Source: UBA6176 sp041688515 (GTDB lineage Bacteria; Verrucomicrobiota; Verrucomicrobiia; Limisphaerales; UBA9464). Taken from it: DNA of 13,594 nt. Where the stretch lies: positions 1 to 13,594 of the forward strand of contig JBDNHZ010000250.1 of the NCBI GenBank assembly GCA_041688515.1. Direction: 5' to 3'. The notes beneath the pieces were generated by a model. It made no database searches. It had not been told where the DNA came from and saw nothing but the letters and a program-made list of their open reading frames with translations. The position numbers and the translations under genes are program-made. Shown piece by piece: positions 7,205-13,594 of the stretch (positions within the stretch are counted from its first letter, which is position 1; every line of letters starts with the position of its first letter).

Positions 7205-7395
7205 AGGGGGCGAATGTTGACACCACCCCCGCCTCCTCACGTCGTCAGCTACGGATGGCGCCAGGGGGTAGCTGCCGAGGTAACGAGGCGGATCCCAGAC
7301 CAGGTGAAGCACGAAGATGTCCGCCTCCTCACGTCGTCAGCTACGGACGAAGGTGCCCGAGGTCCCAGGGGGGGCAGTGTCAGAATGCGCCCCTA
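7205..7395. mobile_element. MITE-like element 2 with internal palindromic array
   Basis: The ends are inverted repeats matching at 19 of 24 positions (7207-7230 against 7370-7393). The right end, GGCAGTGTCAGAATGCGCCC, is related to the right end of element 1 (GGCAGTGTCCGGATGCGCCC). Between them lie three 24-base arms: form 1 at 7229-7252 (+), form 2 at 7268-7291 (inverted) and form 1 at 7321-7344 (+), separated by 15 and 29 bases. Neighbouring arms could pair into long imperfect hairpins. The whole gap of about 250 bp between the TIM-barrel and ROK genes is this element plus a short GC-rich flank; it has no gene. Confidence 0.6.
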
Positions 7396-8766
7396 CGCAG
7401 GGAGGCTGGCGGCGGCGATGGCCTGGCCGTGGCGCTTCTCCTTTTCGTCGGGGAGATGGAACTTCAGTCCTTCCGACAAGGCGGGGAACTCCAGGTCCAG
7501 CACGCGTCGCGCCTCCGAAAGGATGACCGCGCCGCCCTCGCCGGAGGTCACCCGGCCGAGGATCAGCAGATGTTCCATGGCATAGAAATCGGCCCAGTGC
7601 GCGATGGCATAACCGAGGCTGGTGCCAATCGTGGCGTAGATGGAGCGGGCGCGCGCGTCCCCGGCGGCCATCAACTTCTGCACGTGCTTGAGTTTCTCCG
7701 GCAAAGGCAGCCCGGAATCGACCTCGATTCCCGAGGCGGGGAGGAGGCGTCCGACGGCCTGCTGACTGAAGAACTGGACGCCGCAGCCGAGGTCGCCGCT
7801 CCACTCGTCGCGGGGGCCGTCCAACCGATAGTCGATGGGGGCGAAGGCGAGCTCGTTGAGCCAGGTGGTGATGCTGCCGTCGGCGGTGACGAACCCCGCC
7901 GCCGTACTGGTGCCGAGGGACACGCCGAGCACCGAGTTCACCTTGAGGGACATCGACGCCGCCAGCGCGGTCACCTCGCCGTCGTTCACCACCTCGAACG
8001 GGATGCCGCCCCATTCCTGCCGGAGGTCGAGGAACAGGTTCTTCACCGACTTCTCGAAGTCCTCCTTCGAAACGCCGCGGAACAGCGAGGCCACCTTCAC
8101 CCGGTTGTTCACGTAAACCCCGGCCGCACTGCCGCCGATGGCGTCCACCCGCGGTAGATGCGCCGCCGCGCTCCGCAACGATTCCATGATGCCGTCGTGG
8201 TGATAGGCCGGATCCTTCTGGAAGTACGGATCCCAGACCACCTCCTCGGAGAAGACGACCTGCCCATCCCGCACCGCCGCCACCTTGCGATCGGAACCAC
8301 CAAGATCGAAACCGATGCGGCATCCCGCCAGATTGCGGCCGAGGGGTGCCGTGGTGGAGCGCGCCCATGGCTGGTCTTTCGAGGCAGCGATCGAAATGGG
8401 ATGATCGTTGATCCGTTCGCCGATGATCTCGGAATCAAACCGGCCGACGGCGGAATCGCGGTAGTGGGCGGCCAAACCCTCGGCCAGACCGGCGGGACCA
8501 TCGATCCACACCCGCCAACCGCCGATGCCCCAGAGCAGGAATTTCACGTAGCGCTCCAGGAAGAATCCATTCGCTCCGGCCCGGGGATGTCCCGCGGCAA
8601 GAACCCGCATCTGGAAGCGGAACACCGAGCCGTCCGCCTGTTCGAGGGCGATCTGGACGTCTTCGGTGGCTTCGGCATCGAAGGCACGGCGTGCGAGCAC
8701 GGCGGGACGCAGGCCTGGGTCCAGGACGGGGAGGATCTTCGGTTCGACAAGGTACGGGGCGATCAT
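7393..8766 (-). CDS. ROK-family (sugar kinase-like) protein with long N-terminal extension
   Basis: 457 residues from an ATG at 8766, preceded by GGGGA about 6 bases upstream; a GTG at 8808 would add 14 residues without similarity. Residues 151-457 show the actin-like ATPase fold of ROK kinases and regulators: phosphate-1 motif DLGGSDRK (154-161), catalytic-type Asp in VVNDGEVTAL (Asn261, Asp262) and the second phosphate loop SLGTSTAAG (283-291). The usual ROK zinc motif (CxCGxxGCxE) is reduced to DLGCGVQFFSQQA (325-337). Residues 1-150 (YLVEPKILPVLDPG, FQMRVLAAGHPRA, YVKFLLWGIGGWRVW) are an extra domain I do not recognise; it is not the helix-turn-helix of ROK repressors. It probably phosphorylates or binds a sugar in the cytoplasm. 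Its TAG stop overlaps the end of element 2. It is divergent from the protease gene. Confidence 0.8.
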   Translation of the reverse strand: MIAPYLVEPKILPVLDPGLRPAVLARRAFDAEATEDVQIALEQADGSVFRFQMRVLAAGHPRAGANGFFLERYVKFLLWGIGGWRVWIDGPAGLAEGLAAHYRDSAVGRFDSEIIGERINDHPISIAASKDQPWARSTTAPLGRNLAGCRIGFDLGGSDRKVAAVRDGQVVFSEEVVWDPYFQKDPAYHHDGIMESLRSAAAHLPRVDAIGGSAAGVYVNNRVKVASLFRGVSKEDFEKSVKNLFLDLRQEWGGIPFEVVNDGEVTALAASMSLKVNSVLGVSLGTSTAAGFVTADGSITTWLNELAFAPIDYRLDGPRDEWSGDLGCGVQFFSQQAVGRLLPASGIEVDSGLPLPEKLKHVQKLMAAGDARARSIYATIGTSLGYAIAHWADFYAMEHLLILGRVTSGEGGAVILSEARRVLDLEFPALSEGLKFHLPDEKEKRHGQAIAAASLPA

Positions 8767-8890
8767 GATCGGTCCCCGAGGAATGCCCGAGAGCCGCCGG
8801 AGCACCAAGCCCGATTTCAGGGGAGGGCCGAGCTTGGAGTCCAGCGACTGGCCGCTGGGAACTTCCTCCGACCCGGGCTACGATCCGGCC

Positions 8891-11527
8891 GTGAAGCGTT
8901 CCCTCCGGATCGGCTCCGGCCTGATCGTGCTGGCGGCCACCTTGCTCGCCCGAGCCGCGGTCGTGGATTCCGTGGAGCTTCGCGAACCCGGTCGCCACAC
9001 CTATCTGCCGCTGGGGACCGCCACCGGAACGTCCTCGCTCTGGCCGGTGCTGGAGAAGGAATCGGGACGCCGGATCGAATTCGGGAACCGGCTTCTGCTC
9101 CGAACCCTTGCCCCGGGGGATCTCGAATCCGTCCTCGCCCCCTTGGGACGCCCGATCACCCGTCGGGTGGATGACCGGACGGTGGTGATTTCCTTCGACA
9201 CCGCCCGGGATGCGGTCTTAGCCGCTGTTCTTTTTTCGCGGGACGCGCGGATCGAGGCGGCGTCGCCCTCGCGCCGACGATTCAATGCCGTTCTCCACAG
9301 CCAATGGGGCCCGGCCCCAAACGATCCGTACTTCGCCCAGCAATGGCATCTGGAACCTTCGCGGAGCGCGGCGGGAGCGCCGGCCCGTTCCTCCGGGCTT
9401 GAACTCCGGTCGGCCTGGCCGGTGTCCCAGGCGTCGAGTGTCACCATCGCCATCGTGGACGACGGCTTGGATTCAACCCATCCGGATCTCCAGGCCGCCT
9501 TTGTTCCTGCGCTGGCCCGCAACTGGTTCACCCTCGCCACCAACTCCGCTCACACCACCAGCAGCAAGTACCACGGCACGGCCGTCGCCGGCATCGCCGC
9601 CGCCCGCGGCAACAACGCCATCGGCATCAGCGGCACCGCCCCGCAGGCCCGGGTCACCGGATGGGTCATCTTCGATTCCGTCGATAACCTCCCGGAGACC
9701 GAAGCTCTCGCCCAGGCGTTCGAGTACCGCACCGACGTCGTGCCGATCCAGAATCACAGTTGGGGCAATGCCGACCTCGATTTCCTCGTTCCCACCCTGG
9801 TGGAGCGCATCGCCCTGTCGAATGCCGTCACCCTGGGTCGCGGCGGCCTGGGAACGGTGTACGTCCGCTCCGCCGGGAACACCCGGTTCCGGAACTATTT
9901 CGGACGTCGCGGCGTGGGCGACGCCAACCTCGACGGCTTCGCCAACCTCCCCGGAGCCATCACGGTCGCGGGTCTTCGTCGCGATGGGTTCGTGGCCAGT
10001 TACTCCGCGCCCGGTGCCTGCCTGCTGGTGGCCGCCCCGGGTGGAGAAGTTTCTGAAGGCTCTCAACTGTTCACGCTCGATCCCGTCGGGGACGCCGGGA
10101 ACAACCGGATTGCGTCGGCCGGACGCGAACTGGCCGACTACCTGTACGGATCGCGCAGTGCGGCCGGGACCTCGTTCGCCACGCCGATCATCACGGGACT
10201 GACGGCACTGGCACTGGACGCGCAGCCGGGCCTTGGCCTTGCGGATCTTCATCGCATCCTCGCGCTGGCGTCCTGGCCGATCGATCTCACCGATCCGGAT
10301 CTGGCGACCAATCGGGCGGGACTGCTCTTCAGCCACAACGTCGGTTACGGCACGCCGGATCCAGGCCTTCTGGTGGAACTCGCGCGTCGGCCGGTCTTCC
10401 GCCTTCCTTCGGCGACCCGCCAGAGCGTGCGTCTTTCCCGGACGAACCCGCTCCCCATCCCCGACGACGGCCTGCGCGTGGTCGTGACCCGGCCGGGAGG
10501 TTCTCCCCCGCTCTCCTTCGCCGCCTCGGGCGGGACCGGGATGCACCCGGACGAACCCACCCTCGATCTGCCGCTCGTGGATGGCGGAGTCGGCTCCGGT
10601 TCCATCACGGCACCGGTAGGGGGTGCCGCGGCCTTGCTTCAGCGCCTTCCAAACGAGTTCGCCGACAAGATCCGTCTCGCGGCCGATGCCGGGGCCCGGT
10701 CCGTCATCATCGCCAACAGCGAGGCGGGCAATGGACGGTTGTTGATGCTTTCCACCGACACCGCGCGGATCCCGGCGGTGCTGGTGGGCAACACCGACGG
10801 AGCCACCCTCCGATCCATCGCCGCCAGTCAACCCTCCGCCACCGCCCGGATCGAACTCATCAGCGCCCGGATCGAATACGACGTCTCCGAGGCGCTGTCC
10901 CTCGATTGGGTGGAGGTCCGGGTCAAAATCCAGCACCCCCGCATGGGAGACCTGCGCATCACGCTCCGTTCCCCCGGGGGAACCCGGTCGGTGCTGCACC
11001 GGGCCGGGACCCAGACCACCTCCATGATCGACGAATGGTGGTACTCGTCGAAACGGCATCTCCTCGAAGGCTCCATCGGGATCTGGACGGTGGACGTCAC
11101 CGACGAGGCAAGCGGGATGACCGGGGTGGTCACCGAGACCGAGCTCATCCTGCACGGCGTTCCGATCGTCGATGCCGATGCCGATGGACTCGACGACGGC
11201 TGGGAGCGCCGCGAACTGAAAGGCCTTGCGCAGGGGGGAGCGGACGATCCCGATGCCGATGGTTGGTCGAATGCCGCGGAAGCTTTCCTGGGACAATCGC
11301 CCTTGATTTCGGATCGCCCGTTGGCAACGGAACTCTTCCGGGTGGAGAACGCGCGCGTGCGGATCGCGTGGCCGGCCAGTGCCGACCGGCGCTATGACGT
11401 GGAACGGGCTGCGACTCCGCAGGGGCCGTGGTTCCCCCTCGGAGGAGCCACGTTTCCTGGACGGACCGGGAGTTGGTTCCAGCCGGAATCGACGGGGACG
11501 GAATTCTTCCGGGTGATCAGGCAGTAG
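8891..11527 (+). CDS. secreted subtilisin-like (S8) protease with PA-like and P domains
   Basis: 878 residues from a GTG at 8891, chosen for the signal peptide (VKRSLRIGSGLIVLAATLLARA). Residues about 24-130 look like a propeptide. The catalytic domain has all three S8 motifs: Asp190 in IAIVDDGLDSTHPDL (kexin-like DDG), His228 in YHGTAVAGIAAA and Ser428 in AGTSFATPIITG, with NHSWG and APGACLLVAAPGGE in between. Residues about 575-640 resemble a protease-associated domain (AADAGARSVIIANSEAG, IPAVLVGNTDGATL). Residues about 660-758 form a proprotein-convertase P domain (VKIQHPRMGDLRITLRSPGG, GIWTVDVTDEASG). An Asp-rich calcium-binding-like stretch follows (DADADGLDDGWE). The C-terminal 65 residues (RYDVERAATPQGPW, EFFRVIRQ) resemble beta-rich tails found on many verrucomicrobial exoproteins. 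Likely secreted or surface-bound; the substrate is unknown. Confidence 0.9.
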   Translation: MKRSLRIGSGLIVLAATLLARAAVVDSVELREPGRHTYLPLGTATGTSSLWPVLEKESGRRIEFGNRLLLRTLAPGDLESVLAPLGRPITRRVDDRTVVISFDTARDAVLAAVLFSRDARIEAASPSRRRFNAVLHSQWGPAPNDPYFAQQWHLEPSRSAAGAPARSSGLELRSAWPVSQASSVTIAIVDDGLDSTHPDLQAAFVPALARNWFTLATNSAHTTSSKYHGTAVAGIAAARGNNAIGISGTAPQARVTGWVIFDSVDNLPETEALAQAFEYRTDVVPIQNHSWGNADLDFLVPTLVERIALSNAVTLGRGGLGTVYVRSAGNTRFRNYFGRRGVGDANLDGFANLPGAITVAGLRRDGFVASYSAPGACLLVAAPGGEVSEGSQLFTLDPVGDAGNNRIASAGRELADYLYGSRSAAGTSFATPIITGLTALALDAQPGLGLADLHRILALASWPIDLTDPDLATNRAGLLFSHNVGYGTPDPGLLVELARRPVFRLPSATRQSVRLSRTNPLPIPDDGLRVVVTRPGGSPPLSFAASGGTGMHPDEPTLDLPLVDGGVGSGSITAPVGGAAALLQRLPNEFADKIRLAADAGARSVIIANSEAGNGRLLMLSTDTARIPAVLVGNTDGATLRSIAASQPSATARIELISARIEYDVSEALSLDWVEVRVKIQHPRMGDLRITLRSPGGTRSVLHRAGTQTTSMIDEWWYSSKRHLLEGSIGIWTVDVTDEASGMTGVVTETELILHGVPIVDADADGLDDGWERRELKGLAQGGADDPDADGWSNAAEAFLGQSPLISDRPLATELFRVENARVRIAWPASADRRYDVERAATPQGPWFPLGGATFPGRTGSWFQPESTGTEFFRVIRQ

Positions 11528-11553
11528 AAGGCCCGGGACGGGGCCTGGGGGCG

Positions 11554-11574
11554 CGGTCCCGCACGGCGGGACCG
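11554..11574 (+). terminator. candidate terminator hairpin after the protease gene
   Basis: A perfect 9-bp GC stem (CGGTCCCGC, loop ACG, GCGGGACCG) is followed by TTTC, 27 bases after the protease stop. The T-run is short, so rho-independent termination is plausible but not secure. A weaker stem (AGGCCC/GGGCCT) precedes it. Confidence 0.4.
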
Positions 11575-11629
11575 TTTCGGGGAGGATGGAGGCGGGCGGG
11601 GACGCCCGCGTTCAACGACGCCCCGACCT

Positions 11630-11655
11630 CGATCACACTTTGCAAAGTGTGATCG
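11630..11655. repeat. perfect 26-bp palindrome
   Basis: The half-site CGATCACACTTTG reads the same on both strands across 11630-11655 with no mismatch and no loop. It is AT-rich in the middle (TTTGCAAA) inside very GC-rich DNA. This suggests a binding site for a dimeric regulator or a selfish palindromic unit. The nearest downstream gene is the DUF6580-like gene at 11738, and the protease stop is about 100 bp upstream. Bases 11682-11702 nearby resemble a solo terminal repeat of the MITE-like elements (GGGTCAAGATGCGCCC). Confidence 0.6.
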
Positions 11656-11737
11656 CCCTCCCGGATCGCGTAACGCCGCGGGGGTAGGGTCAAGATGCGC
11701 CCGGCTGAGGGGCTGAAGGGCCGAGCTGGGAGAGTCC

Positions 11738-12409
11738 TTGCGCCCCCCCGGGGCCTCCGTAGGCTTCGCGGCCGTGCGGGAGACTGTCCATCGTCTGTTG
11801 CCCTGGCTGTTCGTGGTGCTGTTCGCAGCGTCGCGTTGGCCCGGCTTGATGCCCCCGAACTTCAGTGCCGCCTACGCGCTGATGTTCTGTGCGGGGGTCT
11901 ATCTGCGTGGACGGATGGGCGCGGGGGTCACCTTTGGGATCCTGTTCGCCACGGATCTGGGGCTGAACGCCTGGTACCAGTTCGGTCAGGGCTACGAGGT
12001 CTTCACGCCGGGAGGATGGCTCTATCTCGCCGGACAGTATGCCGCCTACGCCGTGATCTTCGGGCTCGGCCGCCGTTTCCAACCGTCCAGCCGCTGGCTC
12101 AGTCTTCTGGCGGGAGGCATATTCGGAGCGCTGCTGTTCTACCTGATCACCAACACAGCGGCCTGGTGGATCAATCCGTTCCGCAATGTGGAGTACGTCA
12201 AGACGCTGGACGGCTGGATCACTGCCCTGACCAAGGGCACCGGGGGTTATCCTGAGACCTGGACCTTCTTCCGGAACAGCCTGCTGAGCGGGGGTCTCTT
12301 CACGGCCCTTTTCACCGCTTCCTGCAAGCTGACCGCTTCCGAATCTCCCGCGGACAAGGGGGAGGAACCCGTCCCCAGCGAAAACCCTCCCGAGGAAGTC
12401 ACCGCCTGA
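11738..12409 (+). CDS. DUF6580-like integral membrane protein
   Basis: A 223-residue hydrophobic protein with about five or six membrane helices (LLPWLFVVLFAASRW, YALMFCAGVYLRG, GVTFGILFATDLGLNAW, WLYLAGQYAAYAVIFGL, LLAGGIFGALLFYLITNTAAWW, LLSGGLFTALFTA) and a charged 20-residue tail. The motifs PPNFSAAYAL, WINPF and GYPETWTFFRNSLLSGGLFT are typical of the DUF6580 family, which is thought to resemble the membrane S-component of ECF transporters; no substrate is established. The TTG start at 11738 has GGGAG 5 bases upstream. A GTG at 11774 would start directly at the first helix and is a realistic alternative. The stop lies 28 bp before ung, so the two genes may be co-transcribed. Confidence 0.75.
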   Translation: MRPPGASVGFAAVRETVHRLLPWLFVVLFAASRWPGLMPPNFSAAYALMFCAGVYLRGRMGAGVTFGILFATDLGLNAWYQFGQGYEVFTPGGWLYLAGQYAAYAVIFGLGRRFQPSSRWLSLLAGGIFGALLFYLITNTAAWWINPFRNVEYVKTLDGWITALTKGTGGYPETWTFFRNSLLSGGLFTALFTASCKLTASESPADKGEEPVPSENPPEEVTA

Positions 12410-12437
12410 CGACCGGGTGCGACGCGGCGCGGCTTCC

Positions 12438-13145
12438 ATGATTCCGCCCATTCCCACCGCCTGGGTCCCGCTGATCGGGAACGAGTCGGTCCGCCCTTAT
12501 TTCCGCGACCTGGATCGCTTCCTCGATCAGGCGGCTGCGGCCGGCCAGCAGATCCTGCCGGAGCCGGGCCACCTTCTCCGCGCGCTCGAACTGACGCCGC
12601 CATCGCGGGTGAAGGTGGTGCTCCTGGGGCAGGACCCGTATCCGACTCCCGGCCATGCCCACGGGCTGTGTTTCTCGGTTCAGCCGCACGTCCGACCGAT
12701 CCCGGGTTCCCTTCGGAACCTCTACAAGGAACTCCACGCCGGTCTGGGCTGTCGGATCCCGTCCCATGGCCACCTCGAATCCTGGGCGCGACAGGGGGTG
12801 CTGATGCTCAACACCGTGCTCACCGTCCCCGCGGGCGATGCCGGAGGACATCGCCGGCGCGGATGGGAAACCTTCACCGATGCCGTCATTCGCGAAGTCA
12901 CCCGACTCCCCCAACGCGTCGTGTTTCTGCTCTGGGGAAACGATGCGAAGAAGAAGATTCCGCTGATTCCAGCGGAACCCCACCGGATCATCGCCTGCGC
13001 CCATCCCTCGCCCCTCTCGGCCCGCCTGTTCCTCGGCTGCCGCTGTTTCTCCGCCGCCAACCGGCATCTGGCCGAAGCCGGCATTGCGCCGATCGACTGG
13101 TGCATTCCGGAACCGGGATCTGGGAAGACGGGCGAGTTGCTGTAG
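12438..13145 (+). CDS. ung: uracil-DNA glycosylase, family 1
   Basis: Ung removes uracil from DNA, starting base-excision repair in the cytoplasm. The 235-residue protein has every family-1 signature: the catalytic water-activating loop GQDPYPTPGHAHGLCFS with Asp66, the uracil-recognition segment LMLNTVLTV with Asn125, and the minor-groove loop HPSPLSA with His189. WARQGVLMLN and FLLWGNDAKKK are also standard. The length fits the family (about 220-230). The ATG at 12438 was chosen over an in-frame GTG at 12417 because family members begin close to the WVPLIG/LDRFL region; neither start has a strong ribosome site. A typical nearby gene partner is not seen; the upstream membrane-protein gene may share a transcript. 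Confidence 0.97.
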   Translation: MIPPIPTAWVPLIGNESVRPYFRDLDRFLDQAAAAGQQILPEPGHLLRALELTPPSRVKVVLLGQDPYPTPGHAHGLCFSVQPHVRPIPGSLRNLYKELHAGLGCRIPSHGHLESWARQGVLMLNTVLTVPAGDAGGHRRRGWETFTDAVIREVTRLPQRVVFLLWGNDAKKKIPLIPAEPHRIIACAHPSPLSARLFLGCRCFSAANRHLAEAGIAPIDWCIPEPGSGKTGELL

Positions 13146-13180
13146 GTCGGACCGGGCCTTGCAACTCCTCGCTCGGTGAA

Positions 13181-13454
13181 TCAACGACCTGCGGCTTTCA
13201 GGCGAACCGCGGCCGGCCGAACCGCCAGCCAGGTCGCGCCCAGGGTTGTGGTTCCGCCGATGACTTCAATCACGCTGAGATGTTCCCCGAACAACGCGAT
13301 CCCACCGAGCGCGGTCACCACGGGCAGGATCATCTGGATGGATGACCCGGTCGCCACCGAGAGCAGGCCGAAGCCGTGGGTCATGGCGATCTGCGCCACT
13401 CCCACGAATACGGCGGCCAGGACGAGTCCGGCCACGGCGACCCACGGCAGATCC
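13181..13454 (-). pseudogene. EamA/DMT-family transporter, C-terminal end, interrupted by repeat array
   Basis: About 90 residues (from DLPWVAVAGLVLAAVFVGVA to the stop at 13181) match the last three membrane helices of an EamA-type drug/metabolite transporter: IAMTHGFGLLSVATGSSIQ, MILPVVTALGGIALFGEHLS and VIEVIGGTTTLGATWLAV, including the conserved Pro and the Glu of the E-x-x-S segment. A complete EamA protein has about ten helices in 280-300 residues. Upstream of 13455 the frame runs into the repeat array and meets a TAG within it; an ATG at 13540 inside the array would give a 119-residue product with a repeat-derived N-terminus. The first seven or so helices, if they exist, lie beyond the window edge. 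It is convergent with ung. I call it interrupted, but an intact upstream half in the same frame cannot be ruled out. Confidence 0.65.
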
Positions 13455-13594
13455 GCTTCGTCTACGGTCCGCCTCGTCACCTCGGCAGCTACCCCTCGGG
13501 CCGTTCGTAGCTGCCGACGTGAGGAGGCGGATGCTCCCATGCTTTGCTTCGTCTACGGTCCGCCTCGTCACCTCGGCAGCTACCCCTCGGGCCG
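13455..13594. repeat. palindromic repeat array with exact 49-bp direct repeat
   Basis: Bases 13455-13503 and 13546-13594 are identical over 49 bp, a period of 91. The array contains 24-base arms at 13469-13492 (form 2, +), 13507-13530 (form 1, inverted) and 13560-13583 (form 2, +), separated by 14 and 29 bases. These are the same arms and spacings as in element 2, read in the opposite orientation. The second copy runs to the last base of the window, so the array may continue or the contig may have ended in it. Confidence 0.75.

Noticed and set aside
7214..7585. Short plus-strand frames starting in element 2
   Set aside because: Their N-termini are translated repeat sequence and their C-termini are antisense to the ROK gene.
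6520..8157. 545-codon plus-strand frame
   Set aside because: It is antisense to the TIM-barrel and ROK genes and crosses element 2; its protein shows no family signature.
11630..11655. Rho-independent terminator
   Set aside because: The palindrome has no loop and no U-tract; the hairpin at 11554-11574 is a better terminator candidate.
12399..13184. Minus-strand frame opposite ung
   Set aside because: It has no domain signature and lies wholly antisense to an unmistakable uracil-DNA glycosylase.
13455..13594. CRISPR array
   Set aside because: The repeats are alternately inverted, the 29-base spacers are related between loci, and there is no cas gene; this is a palindromic repeat array.

Overview
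This is a GC-rich window of about 13.6 kb with eleven recognisable genes. They lie on both strands in short transcription units, and no RNA genes were seen. The content points to the Planctomycetes-Verrucomicrobia-Chlamydiae superphylum, most likely a free-living or soil/aquatic Verrucomicrobiota. The supporting signs are a PVC-type membrane-bound dehydrogenase-like protein, a Tat-exported TIM-barrel sugar isomerase-like protein, a secreted sialidase-like BNR protein, a CotH-kinase protein, and a subtilisin/P-domain protease with an Asp-rich stretch and C-terminal domain of the kind common in Verrucomicrobia. The phylum call is inference from protein families; there is no 16S here.

Layout. 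At 1-1313 (-) is the N-terminal part of a PVC-type dehydrogenase-like protein, cut by the window edge. At 1488-1844 (-) is a small lipoprotein with one EF-hand loop. At 2190-3671 (+) is a secreted CotH-family kinase-like protein. It converges on 3726-4709 (-), the purS-purQ pair of purine biosynthesis. At 5115-6173 (+) is a sialidase-like exoenzyme, which converges on a TIM-barrel epimerase/isomerase (6187-7143, -). A ROK-fold protein with a long N-terminal extension (7393-8766, -) is divergent from a large secreted S8 protease (8891-11527, +). Then come a DUF6580-like membrane protein (11738-12409, +), uracil-DNA glycosylase (12438-13145, +), and the C-terminal end of an EamA/DMT transporter (13181-13454, -) interrupted by a repeat array.

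The sialidase-like protein, the TIM-barrel protein and the ROK protein could form a small sugar-release and sugar-handling locus, but they are not one operon. PurS and PurQ supply the small subunits of FGAM synthase. Ung is a housekeeping repair enzyme.

The most unusual content is non-coding. A dispersed family of short palindromic repeats occupies the gaps. Its 24-nt arm exists in two forms that differ at two fixed positions, and form always follows orientation (form 1 one way, form 2 the other). Spacers alternate at 14-15 and 29 nt, giving a 91-92 nt period. The same arrangement appears at two loci (7229-7344 and 13469-13583). Two of the elements (about 4937-5055 and 7205-7395) are bounded by terminal inverted repeats, like miniature inverted-repeat elements. 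One ends exactly at a stop codon, and the array at the right edge breaks a transporter gene. A second repeat family and a perfect 26-bp palindrome (11630-11655) add to the picture.
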